NCBI GenBank assembly: GCA_035566895.1
Contig: DATMQA010000015.1
Location: 1-26,242, forward strand
Origin: DATMQA01 sp035566895
GTDB taxonomy: Bacteria > Verrucomicrobiota > Verrucomicrobiia > Limisphaerales > UBA8199
DNA: 26,242 nucleotides
Direction of reading: 5' to 3'
A model generated the notes under the pieces. The model searched no databases and was not told where the DNA came from. It saw only the letters and a program-made list of their open reading frames with translations. Shown piece by piece: positions 8,129 through 15,135 of the stretch. Numbering within the stretch: position 1 is the stretch's first letter; each line of letters opens with the position of its first letter. The position numbers and the translations under genes were made by a program.

Positions 8129-8556
8129 GACGGATTTCCGCCCGACCCCGGCGCAGCCTTCACGGAAATAGCCACGCGCTGGATGCCCGCCCGCTTCACG
8201 AAATCCAGCACATAAACTATCGAGCCATGGGTGGCATCCTTTGCGCCGGTGATATAGACGGGAAGGTTTGTGTTGAGGCTGAAGCGATTGGTCAGCAGGG
8301 TGAACAGTTCGGGAAACGTAACGGGCTTGTGTTCCACGGAAACCTGTCCGTATTTGTCCACCGAGAGATTCACCATGTCGGGTTTGACGGTGGAGGTGGC
8401 GAGGGTGGCGGTGGGGAGACCGGCCTTGAGCGTGCGGACCTTCTGCATCTGCAAGCTAACCATCATGAACGAGGCCAGCAGAAAGAACATGATGTCAATG
8501 AGCGGGATGATCTCCAGGCGCATTTCTCTGTGGGGCAGTGGCGAGCGGATTTTCAT
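8125..8556 (-). CDS. exbD: ExbD/TolR-family biopolymer transport protein (second copy)
   Basis: The protein has 143 residues: a short cytoplasmic basic N-terminus, a single membrane helix with the essential proton-carrying Asp (IIPLIDIMFFLLASFMMVS), and a periplasmic ExbD domain ending in AISVKAAPGSGGN. With ExbB it forms the proton-driven stator complex energising TonB. It overlaps its upstream paralogue at 8553 and the coiled-coil gene at 8128, both through ATGA. It shares the stretch through the helix with the other copy almost unchanged, while the periplasmic domains differ, so the pair may form hetero-oligomers or serve two partners. Confidence 0.94.
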   Translation of the reverse strand: MKIRSPLPHREMRLEIIPLIDIMFFLLASFMMVSLQMQKVRTLKAGLPTATLATSTVKPDMVNLSVDKYGQVSVEHKPVTFPELFTLLTNRFSLNTNLPVYITGAKDATHGSIVYVLDFVKRAGIQRVAISVKAAPGSGGNPS

Positions 8557-8978
8557 CGGCTGCTTTCCTTTTGGTCTCCGCCGATGGCGAAGGCGACTTT
8601 TTGGATACCGGCAGTGCGGACGGTGGCGAGCACCTCCACCATTGCCCCATGGAGCGTGTCGCGGTCGCCGCTGATATAGACGGGCAAATTGGTGTCGATC
8701 CGCAGCCGGTTGCTGAGCACCAGGCTCAGTTCCGGCAACGAAATCTGCTTTTTTTCCAACCAGGCCTTCCCGGTCTTATCTACGGCGATATTGAGCATGC
8801 CCGGCCTGAAATCGTGGCGCGCCTCAGGGGCCGAAGGCAAATTGACCTTGATGTTCTCCGTCCGGCTCATCTGGAGGCTGACCATCATGAATGACGCCAG
8901 CAGGAAAAACATGATGTCGATCAACGGGATGATGACGAGCCGCGAGCGTTTGCGTTGGACGGGAGAGGTTATCTTCAC
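8553..8978 (-). CDS. exbD: ExbD/TolR-family biopolymer transport protein (first copy)
   Basis: The 141-residue product has an N-terminus MKITSPVQRKRSRLV, a transmembrane helix with the conserved Asp in PLIDIMFFLLASFMMVS, and a periplasmic domain with NLPVYISGDRDTLHGAMVEV. It starts inside the exbB stop codon (ATGA) and ends inside the start of the second exbD, so the three motor genes should be translated together. Duplicated exbD genes are common in ExbBD clusters of Bacteroidota and Verrucomicrobiota. It is predicted to use the proton-motive force with ExbB to drive TonB-dependent uptake. Confidence 0.94.
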   Translation of the reverse strand: MKITSPVQRKRSRLVIIPLIDIMFFLLASFMMVSLQMSRTENIKVNLPSAPEARHDFRPGMLNIAVDKTGKAWLEKKQISLPELSLVLSNRLRIDTNLPVYISGDRDTLHGAMVEVLATVRTAGIQKVAFAIGGDQKESSR

Positions 8979-9604
8979 GGGACGGTTCCGTTTGCCTTGG
9001 CCGCGCTGACCATGACCTCGACGTTGGTGGCGGCGGTTTCCAACTCGAATTGCAGTTGGGTCACCTTGGCGGTGAACAGATTGAAGGGGATGAGGGAAAA
9101 GATGGCGATGCCCAGCCCGCAGGCGGTGGCAATCAACGCCTCGCCGATGCCGCCGGTCACATTCACGACCGAGAGTTCGGCACTGCCGACGCTCAAAAAG
9201 GCGCGCATGAGGCCCGTCACTGTTCCCAGCAACCCCAGCAGCGGGGCCAGGGTCACGAGCGTATCCATGACCGTCAAAAAACGGCCGGCGCGTTTCAACT
9301 CGATCCCGGCTGCCAACTGCAACGCCCCCTGCATGGAAGTGTGAACGTGGCTCAGGCCCCGGTAAATCATGCGGATGACCGGGTCCTCGGAGCCGTCGGC
9401 AAGGGTCGTCGCCGTTGCCACATCTCCATTTTCCATCGCGGCCAGCACTTGCTCGAGTTTCTGCGGTTCACGCCGGCCCCTTTCCCTAACCCACCAGAAG
9501 GCCCGCTCGCCGACCACGGCCACGGCCACCAAGGCGCAGAAGAGAATAGGCCACATGACGGGGCCGCCTTTGAGAAAGAATTGGAGGACAATATTGGCGA
9601 ACAT
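8975..9604 (-). CDS. exbB: ExbB/TolQ/MotA-family proton channel protein
   Basis: The protein has 209 residues and three membrane segments: near residues 15-35 (PVMWPILFCALVAVAVVGE), near 110-135 with LAPLLGLLGTVTGLMRAF, and near 150-180 with GIGEALIATACGLGIAIFSL. The LLGLLGTVTGL and GEAL(I/V)ATA..GL motifs are diagnostic of the MotA/TolQ/ExbB family. It forms the pentameric channel around the ExbD dimer in the inner membrane. Its start lies 58 bases after the tonB stop, the largest spacer between tonB and the ZIP gene, and that spacer carries an octamer repeat. The ATG at 9604 is the natural start, since MFANIVLQFFLKGG matches family N-termini. Confidence 0.95.
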   Translation of the reverse strand: MFANIVLQFFLKGGPVMWPILFCALVAVAVVGERAFWWVRERGRREPQKLEQVLAAMENGDVATATTLADGSEDPVIRMIYRGLSHVHTSMQGALQLAAGIELKRAGRFLTVMDTLVTLAPLLGLLGTVTGLMRAFLSVGSAELSVVNVTGGIGEALIATACGLGIAIFSLIPFNLFTAKVTQLQFELETAATNVEVMVSAAKANGTVP

Positions 9605-9614
9605 ACGTGGGGAA

Positions 9615-9650
9615 ATGGTTACATGGTTAAGTGGTTACATGGTTGCATGG
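9615..9650. repeat. Degenerate octamer tandem repeat between tonB and exbB
   Basis: Four and a half copies of an 8-base unit lie back to back on the plus strand: ATGGTTAC, ATGGTTAA, GTGGTTAC, ATGGTTGC, ATGG. The tract occupies most of the 58-base spacer between the tonB stop and the exbB start and ends 11 bases before exbB. The period is not a multiple of three and the tract lies outside coding sequence. Confidence 0.75.
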
Positions 9651-9662
9651 CAGAGGACTTCA

Positions 9663-10364
9663 TCAGCCGGCTTGGAGTTTGTAGGTGATCGTCGCTTCGA
9701 AAACGTGGGCTCCGGTGCCGCGCGGGACCGTCCAATGCCGTTTGACAAACTCCAGCGTGCTGCGGTCGAGGAGAGGGGAGCCGGAAGGGGTTTTCACTTC
9801 AACCGAGATGATGTTCCCCGCTTCGTCGGCCCGCAGCAAAAGCGTGACGGTCCCCTGCTGGGCCTGTTCGAGCGCGATTTTAGGATAGGGTGGCTGTGGG
9901 CGTTCGCCGCCCGAGCCTGTGTTCTCGAGGTTTAGCGGCTGGGTTTTAAGGGGCGCCGGGGGCTGCAACGGCGCCAGGGGCGGGGCTTTGGCCAGAGCGT
10001 TCGGCACGACGAGATTGCCGATAGTTGGCACGGCAAAGCTAATGTTCGGCGCCTCCGGCGTCACCACGACGACTTGCGGCGTGTCCGGCCGCTGCTGCTC
10101 GTTCTGCTGCTGGTTCTGCTCGGTGGCGGTCTGCGGCGGCAGGGCTACCGGTTCCACCACGACCGGAACGAGCTCCTCCGGCGCTGGCGGCAGCGGTTTG
10201 ATGAAAATCCCGATCGATTTAGTCCCCAGGATTCCGACCAGCAGGAAAAGAATGCAAACCGAATTCACCCAGGCGAGTTTTCGGTTCGGGTCGCGCTGTG
10301 TTGCGGGCAGGCAAAACCGCGCCAACTCGTCGGTCAACTCGTACCTGGGTGAGATTCGGTCCAT
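9663..10364 (-). CDS. tonB: TonB family energy-transducing protein
   Basis: The protein has 233 residues. A cytoplasmic N-terminus of about 30 residues precedes one transmembrane helix (NSVCILFLLVGILGTKSIGI). A Pro/Gln-rich periplasmic spacer follows (PPQTATEQNQQQNEQQRP, then PPLAPLQPPAPLKTQP), and then a C-terminal TonB domain with PPYPKIALEQAQQGTVTLLL and FVKRHWTVPRGTGAHVFEAT. It transmits ExbBD motion to the outer-membrane receptor encoded 22 bases upstream. The ATG at 10364 is preceded by a GAGGAAG Shine-Dalgarno-like site, which decides the start over an in-frame upstream extension. The spacer is short for spanning the periplasm, but its high Pro content favours an extended form. Confidence 0.94.
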   Translation of the reverse strand: MDRISPRYELTDELARFCLPATQRDPNRKLAWVNSVCILFLLVGILGTKSIGIFIKPLPPAPEELVPVVVEPVALPPQTATEQNQQQNEQQRPDTPQVVVVTPEAPNISFAVPTIGNLVVPNALAKAPPLAPLQPPAPLKTQPLNLENTGSGGERPQPPYPKIALEQAQQGTVTLLLRADEAGNIISVEVKTPSGSPLLDRSTLEFVKRHWTVPRGTGAHVFEATITYKLQAG

Positions 10365-10386
10365 GTTCTTCCTCGGCGTCAGGCGG

Positions 10387-12645
10387 TCAGAACACGTAGG
10401 TGAGCCCGCCGAAAAATCCCAGGCGCATGCCATACTGCGGCGCGAAGACACCGATGCCACTGCCGCTGCGGAGTTGGTAAATGTGGTCCGTCACGTTCAC
10501 GACATCGAATCGGACCTTCAGATGCTCCTTTCCGTGGATTTTGATGGCTTCCTCCAGGCCCAGATTCAACGAGTAGTAGCTCGGAACGGTCGCGCCGTTG
10601 GGTATCGGGGCGCCAGTGGCCGTCCCGTCCACTGTTCCCCCGCCATCCTGCCTGAGGCCGCTGCCGTAAATGGCATCGACGTAAAACCGCGTGCTGCCGC
10701 AGGTGTGCCTCCACAGGTAGGAGGCGCCGACCGAGCCGGTGAACCGCTGATCGTGGTCGAGGAATATCCAATTGTTTTGGGTATAATTCAGCTTGTCCGC
10801 AGGGAACAGGAATTGCGCCGAATCCAGGGCGAAGCCCTGAGCGTGCGAGAACGCGAAGTTTACGTAGGTGGAAAAACCGTCCTTGGTATAGGTGGCGGTA
10901 AGTTCAGCGCCATAAACCTCGCCTTTGGCATAGTTGAACGCCGAAAGGATTAAGGTGTTGTTAAACAGCCCATCATCCAGTTGCTGCCTGGCGGTTTTGT
11001 AATACCCGTCCACCCCGATCTGCAATCCGGGCGCGAGCTTTTGGCTGACCCCGGCATCGAAATAATTCGCGCGCTCGGCTTTGACTGGATCGCTCTGGTC
11101 CGTTCCGGCGGCATTCGAAGTGCCGTCGAATTTTTGCACGCTGGTGGTGGGCACGTTTTCCAGTGGCGGCGGCGTGAAATAGCGGGCATATCCCGCGTGC
11201 AGCGTCGTGGCGTCGGTGGGTTGGTAGATGAGATTGACGCGCGGGCTGGGCTGATTTTCATGATCGGCCGACGCATAATAGATATCAAACCGCGCGCCGT
11301 AGTTGAGTGTGACTTTAGGCAGGATTTTCCATTCATCCTGTATATAGATGCCGCCAAACCAAGCATGCTGCACGCTGTTGTCCGTGATGTTGGTAACCGC
11401 CGTGGGGGCGCCGGTGATCGGGTCCAAATTAAACGCCGTGGTGGTCGAGTGTGCCGACAGGCTCTCCGCCAGCACCATCACCCCGCCGCGCAACGTATGC
11501 TTGTCACCCAATTGGTAGCTTGCGTCCAATTGCAAGCCCCCGGAGTAAATGGTGCGGTCCACATCGCTGGCTGAGCCGTTGAGGAACAAGTCACCCTGAT
11601 TATCGGGCTTGAAGTGGACGCTGCTGCTCCGACCGAATGTAGCCACTTGCATGTTGAAGTCCCCGGCCGACTTTTGATAGGCAACGACGCCGTAATAATT
11701 GGCCTCGAGTTGGTTCTCATTGAGGTTCGCGGAATCAAAGGTCGCCGGCTGGCCCGGCGCGCCCGGGAACGCGGGCGTGGTGTTACCGGGAGTGTTGGGA
11801 ACCTCAAAGGTGCTATATGAGCCGCTGCCCATCACACTGATTCGGCTGGTGTCGTCCAGGACGTAAGACAAATAGGTGAAGGCTTTGAATTGATCGCTGT
11901 AATCGTGGAGCGGTATTTTGCTGGGCGTCGGATTTTCGATGCCGATGCCGGTGTGATTGAAGCTGCTGTCGGCAAAGAAATTCAAATTGCCTTTGGACCC
12001 GCCCAGCTCCAGCCCCGGCTTGATCGTGTCGTAGCTGCCGCCGTAGAGGGAGGCTTCGCCTCCCGGTTCGAAGGCGCCGCTCTTGGTGCGCAGGTCAACC
12101 ACGCCCGCGGTGCGGAAACCGTACTGCGCTGGCAGCGAGCCGGTGATGAGGCGGAGGCTGTCCACAAACCGCGTGTCCAGCTCCTGGCCAAAGCCTGAGA
12201 TGCCTTCCGGCAGCAGCACGTCATTTATCCGGTACTGGAGGTTGGCATGCTCGCCCCGGAGATGGAGGTCGCCGTTGGCGGCCGAATCCTGTGCCATCCC
12301 CGGCGTGCGCAGCAGGACCTGGTTGAAGGGCGCATTCTCGCCTCCCGGCTGCGCCGCGATTTGCTCTTTATCGAGCGTGTAGGTGGTGGCTCCCAGGTCG
12401 GGGACGATCTGGTTTCGCGCCACGTCCAGTTTGCCGACGACGGTGGTCGGGGCAAGTTTGATCACGTTAGTGGAACCGCCGCCGCCGGGCGTCGCCGCCG
12501 GCGCGTTGGTCGTTTGGGCCACGGCGGCGCCTCGGCCACAGGTCAAGGAAACCGCGAGGATAGCAGTTCGATAAATTTGGGCATTACGCGCACTAACGCG
12601 GTCGCGGAGCGGCGCCGGCCCGGAGGAAAAACAGTTCGCTTTCAT
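10387..12645 (-). CDS. TonB-dependent outer-membrane receptor
   Basis: The protein has 752 residues from the ATG at 12645. A signal peptide (TAILAVSLTCGRGAAVAQ) precedes a Gly/Ala/Thr linker and a TonB-box-like APTTVVGKLDV. The plug domain follows (QIAAQPGGENAPFNQVLL, LHLRGEHANLQYRINDVLLP, YGFRTAGVVDLRTKSG), then a beta-barrel with TonB-receptor hallmarks such as IYIQDEWKILPKVTLNYG. It ends in Phe (GLTYVF), as expected for outer-membrane insertion. The ligand cannot be read from the sequence. No iron-siderophore-specific motif and no His-rich loop stand out. Its operon with exbBD, a His-rich lipoprotein, DUF3299 and ZIP points to a metal or metal chelate. Confidence 0.95.
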   Translation of the reverse strand: MKANCFSSGPAPLRDRVSARNAQIYRTAILAVSLTCGRGAAVAQTTNAPAATPGGGGSTNVIKLAPTTVVGKLDVARNQIVPDLGATTYTLDKEQIAAQPGGENAPFNQVLLRTPGMAQDSAANGDLHLRGEHANLQYRINDVLLPEGISGFGQELDTRFVDSLRLITGSLPAQYGFRTAGVVDLRTKSGAFEPGGEASLYGGSYDTIKPGLELGGSKGNLNFFADSSFNHTGIGIENPTPSKIPLHDYSDQFKAFTYLSYVLDDTSRISVMGSGSYSTFEVPNTPGNTTPAFPGAPGQPATFDSANLNENQLEANYYGVVAYQKSAGDFNMQVATFGRSSSVHFKPDNQGDLFLNGSASDVDRTIYSGGLQLDASYQLGDKHTLRGGVMVLAESLSAHSTTTAFNLDPITGAPTAVTNITDNSVQHAWFGGIYIQDEWKILPKVTLNYGARFDIYYASADHENQPSPRVNLIYQPTDATTLHAGYARYFTPPPLENVPTTSVQKFDGTSNAAGTDQSDPVKAERANYFDAGVSQKLAPGLQIGVDGYYKTARQQLDDGLFNNTLILSAFNYAKGEVYGAELTATYTKDGFSTYVNFAFSHAQGFALDSAQFLFPADKLNYTQNNWIFLDHDQRFTGSVGASYLWRHTCGSTRFYVDAIYGSGLRQDGGGTVDGTATGAPIPNGATVPSYYSLNLGLEEAIKIHGKEHLKVRFDVVNVTDHIYQLRSGSGIGVFAPQYGMRLGFFGGLTYVF

Positions 12646-12698
12646 AATCGGATTAGCATTGGTTACGTTCAAAAATCGGAATTGTTGTTTCAGTACAG

Positions 12699-12740
12699 CC
12701 TGACATCTTGAACACCTGACCTCCTGATAGCCTGACAACC
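12699..12740. repeat. Degenerate octamer tandem repeat upstream of the TonB receptor
   Basis: Five copies of an 8-base unit lie back to back on the plus strand: CCTGACAT, CTTGAACA, CCTGACCT, CCTGATAG, CCTGACAA, followed by CC. It lies about 50 bases upstream of the receptor ATG, in the 217-base spacer that follows the small His/Cys protein gene. It has the same period as the tract at 9615-9650 but an unrelated unit. Confidence 0.72.
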
Positions 12741-12862
12741 GGTGAGGGTTTTTGCCTGGACGAAGGCCCAAACAGCGCAGGTTGCTCCAGGCAGGTCAGC
12801 TCAGGAAAGCACGCGCGAGCCCTCCGCTGAATCCAGCGCAGGGTGGGCGTGTCCGGCGAATG

Positions 12863-13189
12863 CTAAACCGAAGGCGGGGCGCGACTCGGCGAGAGCCGGT
12901 AATCGCGAGAAGGAAGGAAGTGAAAATCTCCAAAGCAAACCGGTCGGAAGCCGGGAGGAGGGCTGGGGGGAGCCACGCACGGGACATAACCTGCCACCAC
13001 CGAGTTGTGCTGCTGGAGCTGGGTTACCAGGCAATGGTGGTTTGGACTTTGGGCATCCCGGTGGAGAAGATGGTGAAGTTGCGGGGCGGCGGTGAGCGCG
13101 GACGTGACCAGCCACAACAACAACATCAGCGCGACGGCAGTGAGCTTGCCACTAGCACGCCGACCTTTTGATGTAGGCCAAAACTTCAC
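12863..13189 (-). CDS. Small secreted His/Cys protein, function unknown
   Basis: The product has 108 residues from a GTG at 13189. After a basic N-terminus, a hydrophobic signal or anchor (LTAVALMLLLWLVTSALTAA) is followed by a short domain with PQLHHLLHRDA, NHHC and YVPCV, and then a Pro-rich tail. The arrangement HHxxH ... HHC ... C resembles small exported proteins found beside TonB receptors (DUF2946-like in general plan, not a firm assignment), where it would suit metal binding. The C-terminal third reads less convincingly. The start is not supported by a good RBS. The plus strand is also open here, so coding strand rests on the signal peptide and the motif. Confidence 0.58.
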   Translation of the reverse strand: MKFWPTSKGRRASGKLTAVALMLLLWLVTSALTAAPQLHHLLHRDAQSPNHHCLVTQLQQHNSVVAGYVPCVAPPSPPPGFRPVCFGDFHFLPSRDYRLSPSRAPPSV

Positions 13190-13610
13190 GCCAGGCTTTA
13201 ACTAAGCATTTAATGTGCCCTTATGCAAGGCCCGTCGGAAGTTTTCTGAGTGCCAGTTGTCAGCACCAACTCCCGCCCCGCCTCACCGAAGAAATCGACT
13301 TCAATTACTGTGCCCAGGAGCGCCACGGCATAAATCGTAATCCTGGTAGTAATCACCTCATCCCCCGGTCCCGGGTTCTCGCCACTGATTTGATGGGCTA
13401 TAATGGCGGTGTCACCAGCACTAGCCGGGCACCGCCTCCGGATTCGGAGCAGGCGATTGCGCAAGCCGAGCACCTGACCATCGAGAGTTATTGCCTGGAT
13501 TCAGTTTTTACCCACAAGTCCGCACGATATGCCCTGGAAGGAGTCCTGTATGGTTTCGCGACCGAAAGCGCCGTGAGCCGGCTGGCCAATCCCAATTTGC
13601 GTGCCGGCAT
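13190..13610. other. 421-base gap with no firm gene; one minus frame split by a TGA
   Basis: On the minus strand a single frame is open from about 13731 to 13501 and, after one TGA, from 13498 to a stop at 13210. The downstream part contains the protein-like stretch ITIYAVALLGTVIEVDFFGE. The upstream part overlaps the beta-barrel gene in another frame, so it is likely incidental. A 133-codon plus frame (13213-13614) covers the same bases. I recognise no family in any of them. No terminator or riboswitch motif was found. Confidence 0.35.
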
Positions 13611-14545
13611 TTAAAACATAAAGCTGACGCTCACCTTGATGAGGAACGGCGCGGCCAGTTGATTGCCCGTGAAGTTCTGATACACCGGAAATTCCACGTC
13701 CGCATAAAGCCTCACCGGATGTAGATCGCATTCAATCCCAGGTGAAAGCATAAGCCGCTGGTAGCCCGACGCGACCGGACTGGCCGAATTTGCCCCGCTG
13801 TCGCTCGTCCGTTCCGAAAAGATCATTTGCGCGATGGGGGAAATTCCCACCCGTCCGAACGACAAACCTTTGTAGTAAACTCCAGCAGCGGCATCCAATT
13901 CAACGCCCGGACGGTATTGATCCTGTATCAAAACAGGCACGTCCAATTCCGCCTGTGCAAACCAATTCCATAGGCCGTCTCGCGTGATGTTGTGCGGGAA
14001 AAAACCGCCGATAAGAACGTCCGTGCTGCCCGTTCCGATCTGCGTGTCACGATCAACCTGATCGGGCTCGAAATCGAAGTCGCCCGTAGGCAGTTTAACC
14101 CCAAGCGTGACGCCAGCCGACATGTCCGGGAGAAACCCTGTGTAAATACCCCTGACACGTATGTCGCCAAGCTGGCTCCAATTTCGGGTTGTGATATTAC
14201 CCGCATCGTCGGCTGATTTGAATGTCCGAAAATCGTAAGGGACCTCGGCTTGGATTCCCCAGTCATGATTGAACATGTATTGGAGGCCCACGGAGAGAAA
14301 GTGCGTTTGAATCTCCCGATCAGCATTATTCTCGGTCGGCGCTTGCGACGTGCCGCTCCAATTCCGGTCTTGATCCTGGTAGTCATAGTTTACAAAAAAC
14401 CTGGAGCCGTCGGGAACATCGAGCTTGTCCCTACGTCAAAGACACTACACCCGCAGGCGCAGGCCGGACCGGTGTTGGGCACCAGCGCAGCGGCGAGCAA
14501 ACCGCACGTGATTTTGGTTATCGAGTTAAAGTTCTTATCTTTCAT
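13611..14545 (-). CDS. Outer-membrane beta-barrel protein, interrupted by a one-base frameshift
   Basis: The N-terminal frame starts at the ATG at 14545: a signal peptide (ITKITCGLLAAALVPNTG), then CACGCSVFDVGTSSMFP, and it soon meets a stop. The C-terminal frame carries DGSRFFVNYDYQDQDRNWSG followed by alternating strands (GLQYMFNHDWGIQAEVPYDF, GDIRVRGIYTGFLPDMSAGV, TLGVKLPTGDFDF) and ends in Phe (KVSVSFMF), typical of an outer-membrane barrel. One additional C in the run of three at 14412-14414 (G on the plus strand) joins them as MFPDGS and gives 311 residues (935 bases plus 1 is 312 codons). The mature N-terminus C-A-C-G-C-S is Cys-rich. I do not know the specific function. It may be an outer-membrane porin or metal-linked channel. 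Two other genes of this strand series encode small Cys/His proteins. Confidence 0.75.
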
Positions 14546-14600
14546 TTTCAAATCTTAAAATTGCGAGAACACCGCAACGGCGGGTCTCAAGGTTAAAGGG

Positions 14601-14636
14601 AAAAAAACTGCCGACCTACTCCAATCGCGGGGTAGG
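14601..14636 (-). terminator. Weak Rho-independent terminator candidate
   Basis: On the minus strand CCTAC and GTAGG (14632-14636 and 14615-14619) can pair around a 12-base loop, and a run of seven T follows shortly (14601-14607). The stem is only 5 bp and the T run is 7 bases away, so it is a weak candidate. It lies between the end of the Cys-pair gene (14654) and the beta-barrel start (14545). Confidence 0.3.
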
Positions 14637-14653
14637 CACACAAACAGGGAGGA

Positions 14654-15031
14654 TCAGAGGAAGCTCCGTGGCGGAGGCGTAGGAGGCGTGAGGGAAAGTG
14701 ACCTAAAGAAATTGTCCGCAATCGGCACGTGGCGAAAATGTGCGGGCGCTGTGAGGAGGAATTGCGCTGCCGGGGTCAGCAAGTCGAGTTTATTCAACTG
14801 CTGCGGGAATTCGGACTTCTTCTCAGAATGCCTGCCCTTGGCGATCTCCTTGCAAAGCGAGCAAGGGTGCTTTCCGTCGAAAGTTTTTACCAACGCTTCC
14901 TTTAAGGAGGCGTCCTGCGAATATGTCACCACCATCCCCACCCACGCGACTGACTGGAAAAACGCCCAATGCAGTCCGATTGAGCTGGCCAAGGCCAAGG
15001 CCAACGCCACTTTGGCGAGTCGCGGGAGCAC
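14654..15031 (-). CDS. Small exported protein with an HPCxLCK motif, function unknown
   Basis: The product has 125 residues from a GTG at 15031. It has an N-terminal signal or anchor (LAKVALALALASSIGLHW), a second hydrophobic stretch (FFQSVAWVGMVVTY), then TFDGKHPCSLCKEIAKG, a Lys-rich segment and a Pro-rich tail. The C-x-x-C within HPCSLCK could bind a metal or form a redox disulfide. I recall similar small proteins near TonB-receptor genes in Verrucomicrobiota but cannot name a family. A promoter-like element ends only five bases before the GTG. It is divergent from the pseudopilin gene at 15136 and is the first gene of the long minus-strand series. Confidence 0.72.
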   Translation of the reverse strand: MLPRLAKVALALALASSIGLHWAFFQSVAWVGMVVTYSQDASLKEALVKTFDGKHPCSLCKEIAKGRHSEKKSEFPQQLNKLDLLTPAAQFLLTAPAHFRHVPIADNFFRSLSLTPPTPPPRSFL

Positions 15032-15036
15032 AATTA

Positions 15037-15065
15037 ACTTTAGTCCGTTGTTACAGTAGTGTCAA
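15037..15065 (-). promoter_or_regulatory. Sigma70-like promoter candidate for the minus-strand series
   Basis: On the minus strand a perfect TTGACA (15060-15065) is followed after 17 bases by TAAAGT (15037-15042, four of six consensus bases). Transcription would start at about the GTG at 15031, which would make the first mRNA leaderless. Vegetative promoters of this phylum are not well defined, so this is a pattern match only. Confidence 0.35.
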
Positions 15066-15135
15066 ACGTATGGCCGCTCCCGAGACAGGTTGACGATCTG
15101 TATTACTGCTTTAGGTTGGGGCTGACCCAATAAGT

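Noticed and set aside
12646..12862. Cobalamin riboswitch upstream of the TonB receptor
   Set aside because: No B12-box-like GCCACTG or surrounding conserved core was found on the minus strand. The spacer holds only the octamer repeat.
13213..13614. Plus-strand 133-residue ORF
   Set aside because: No signal, motif or RBS. The flanking genes are all minus strand.
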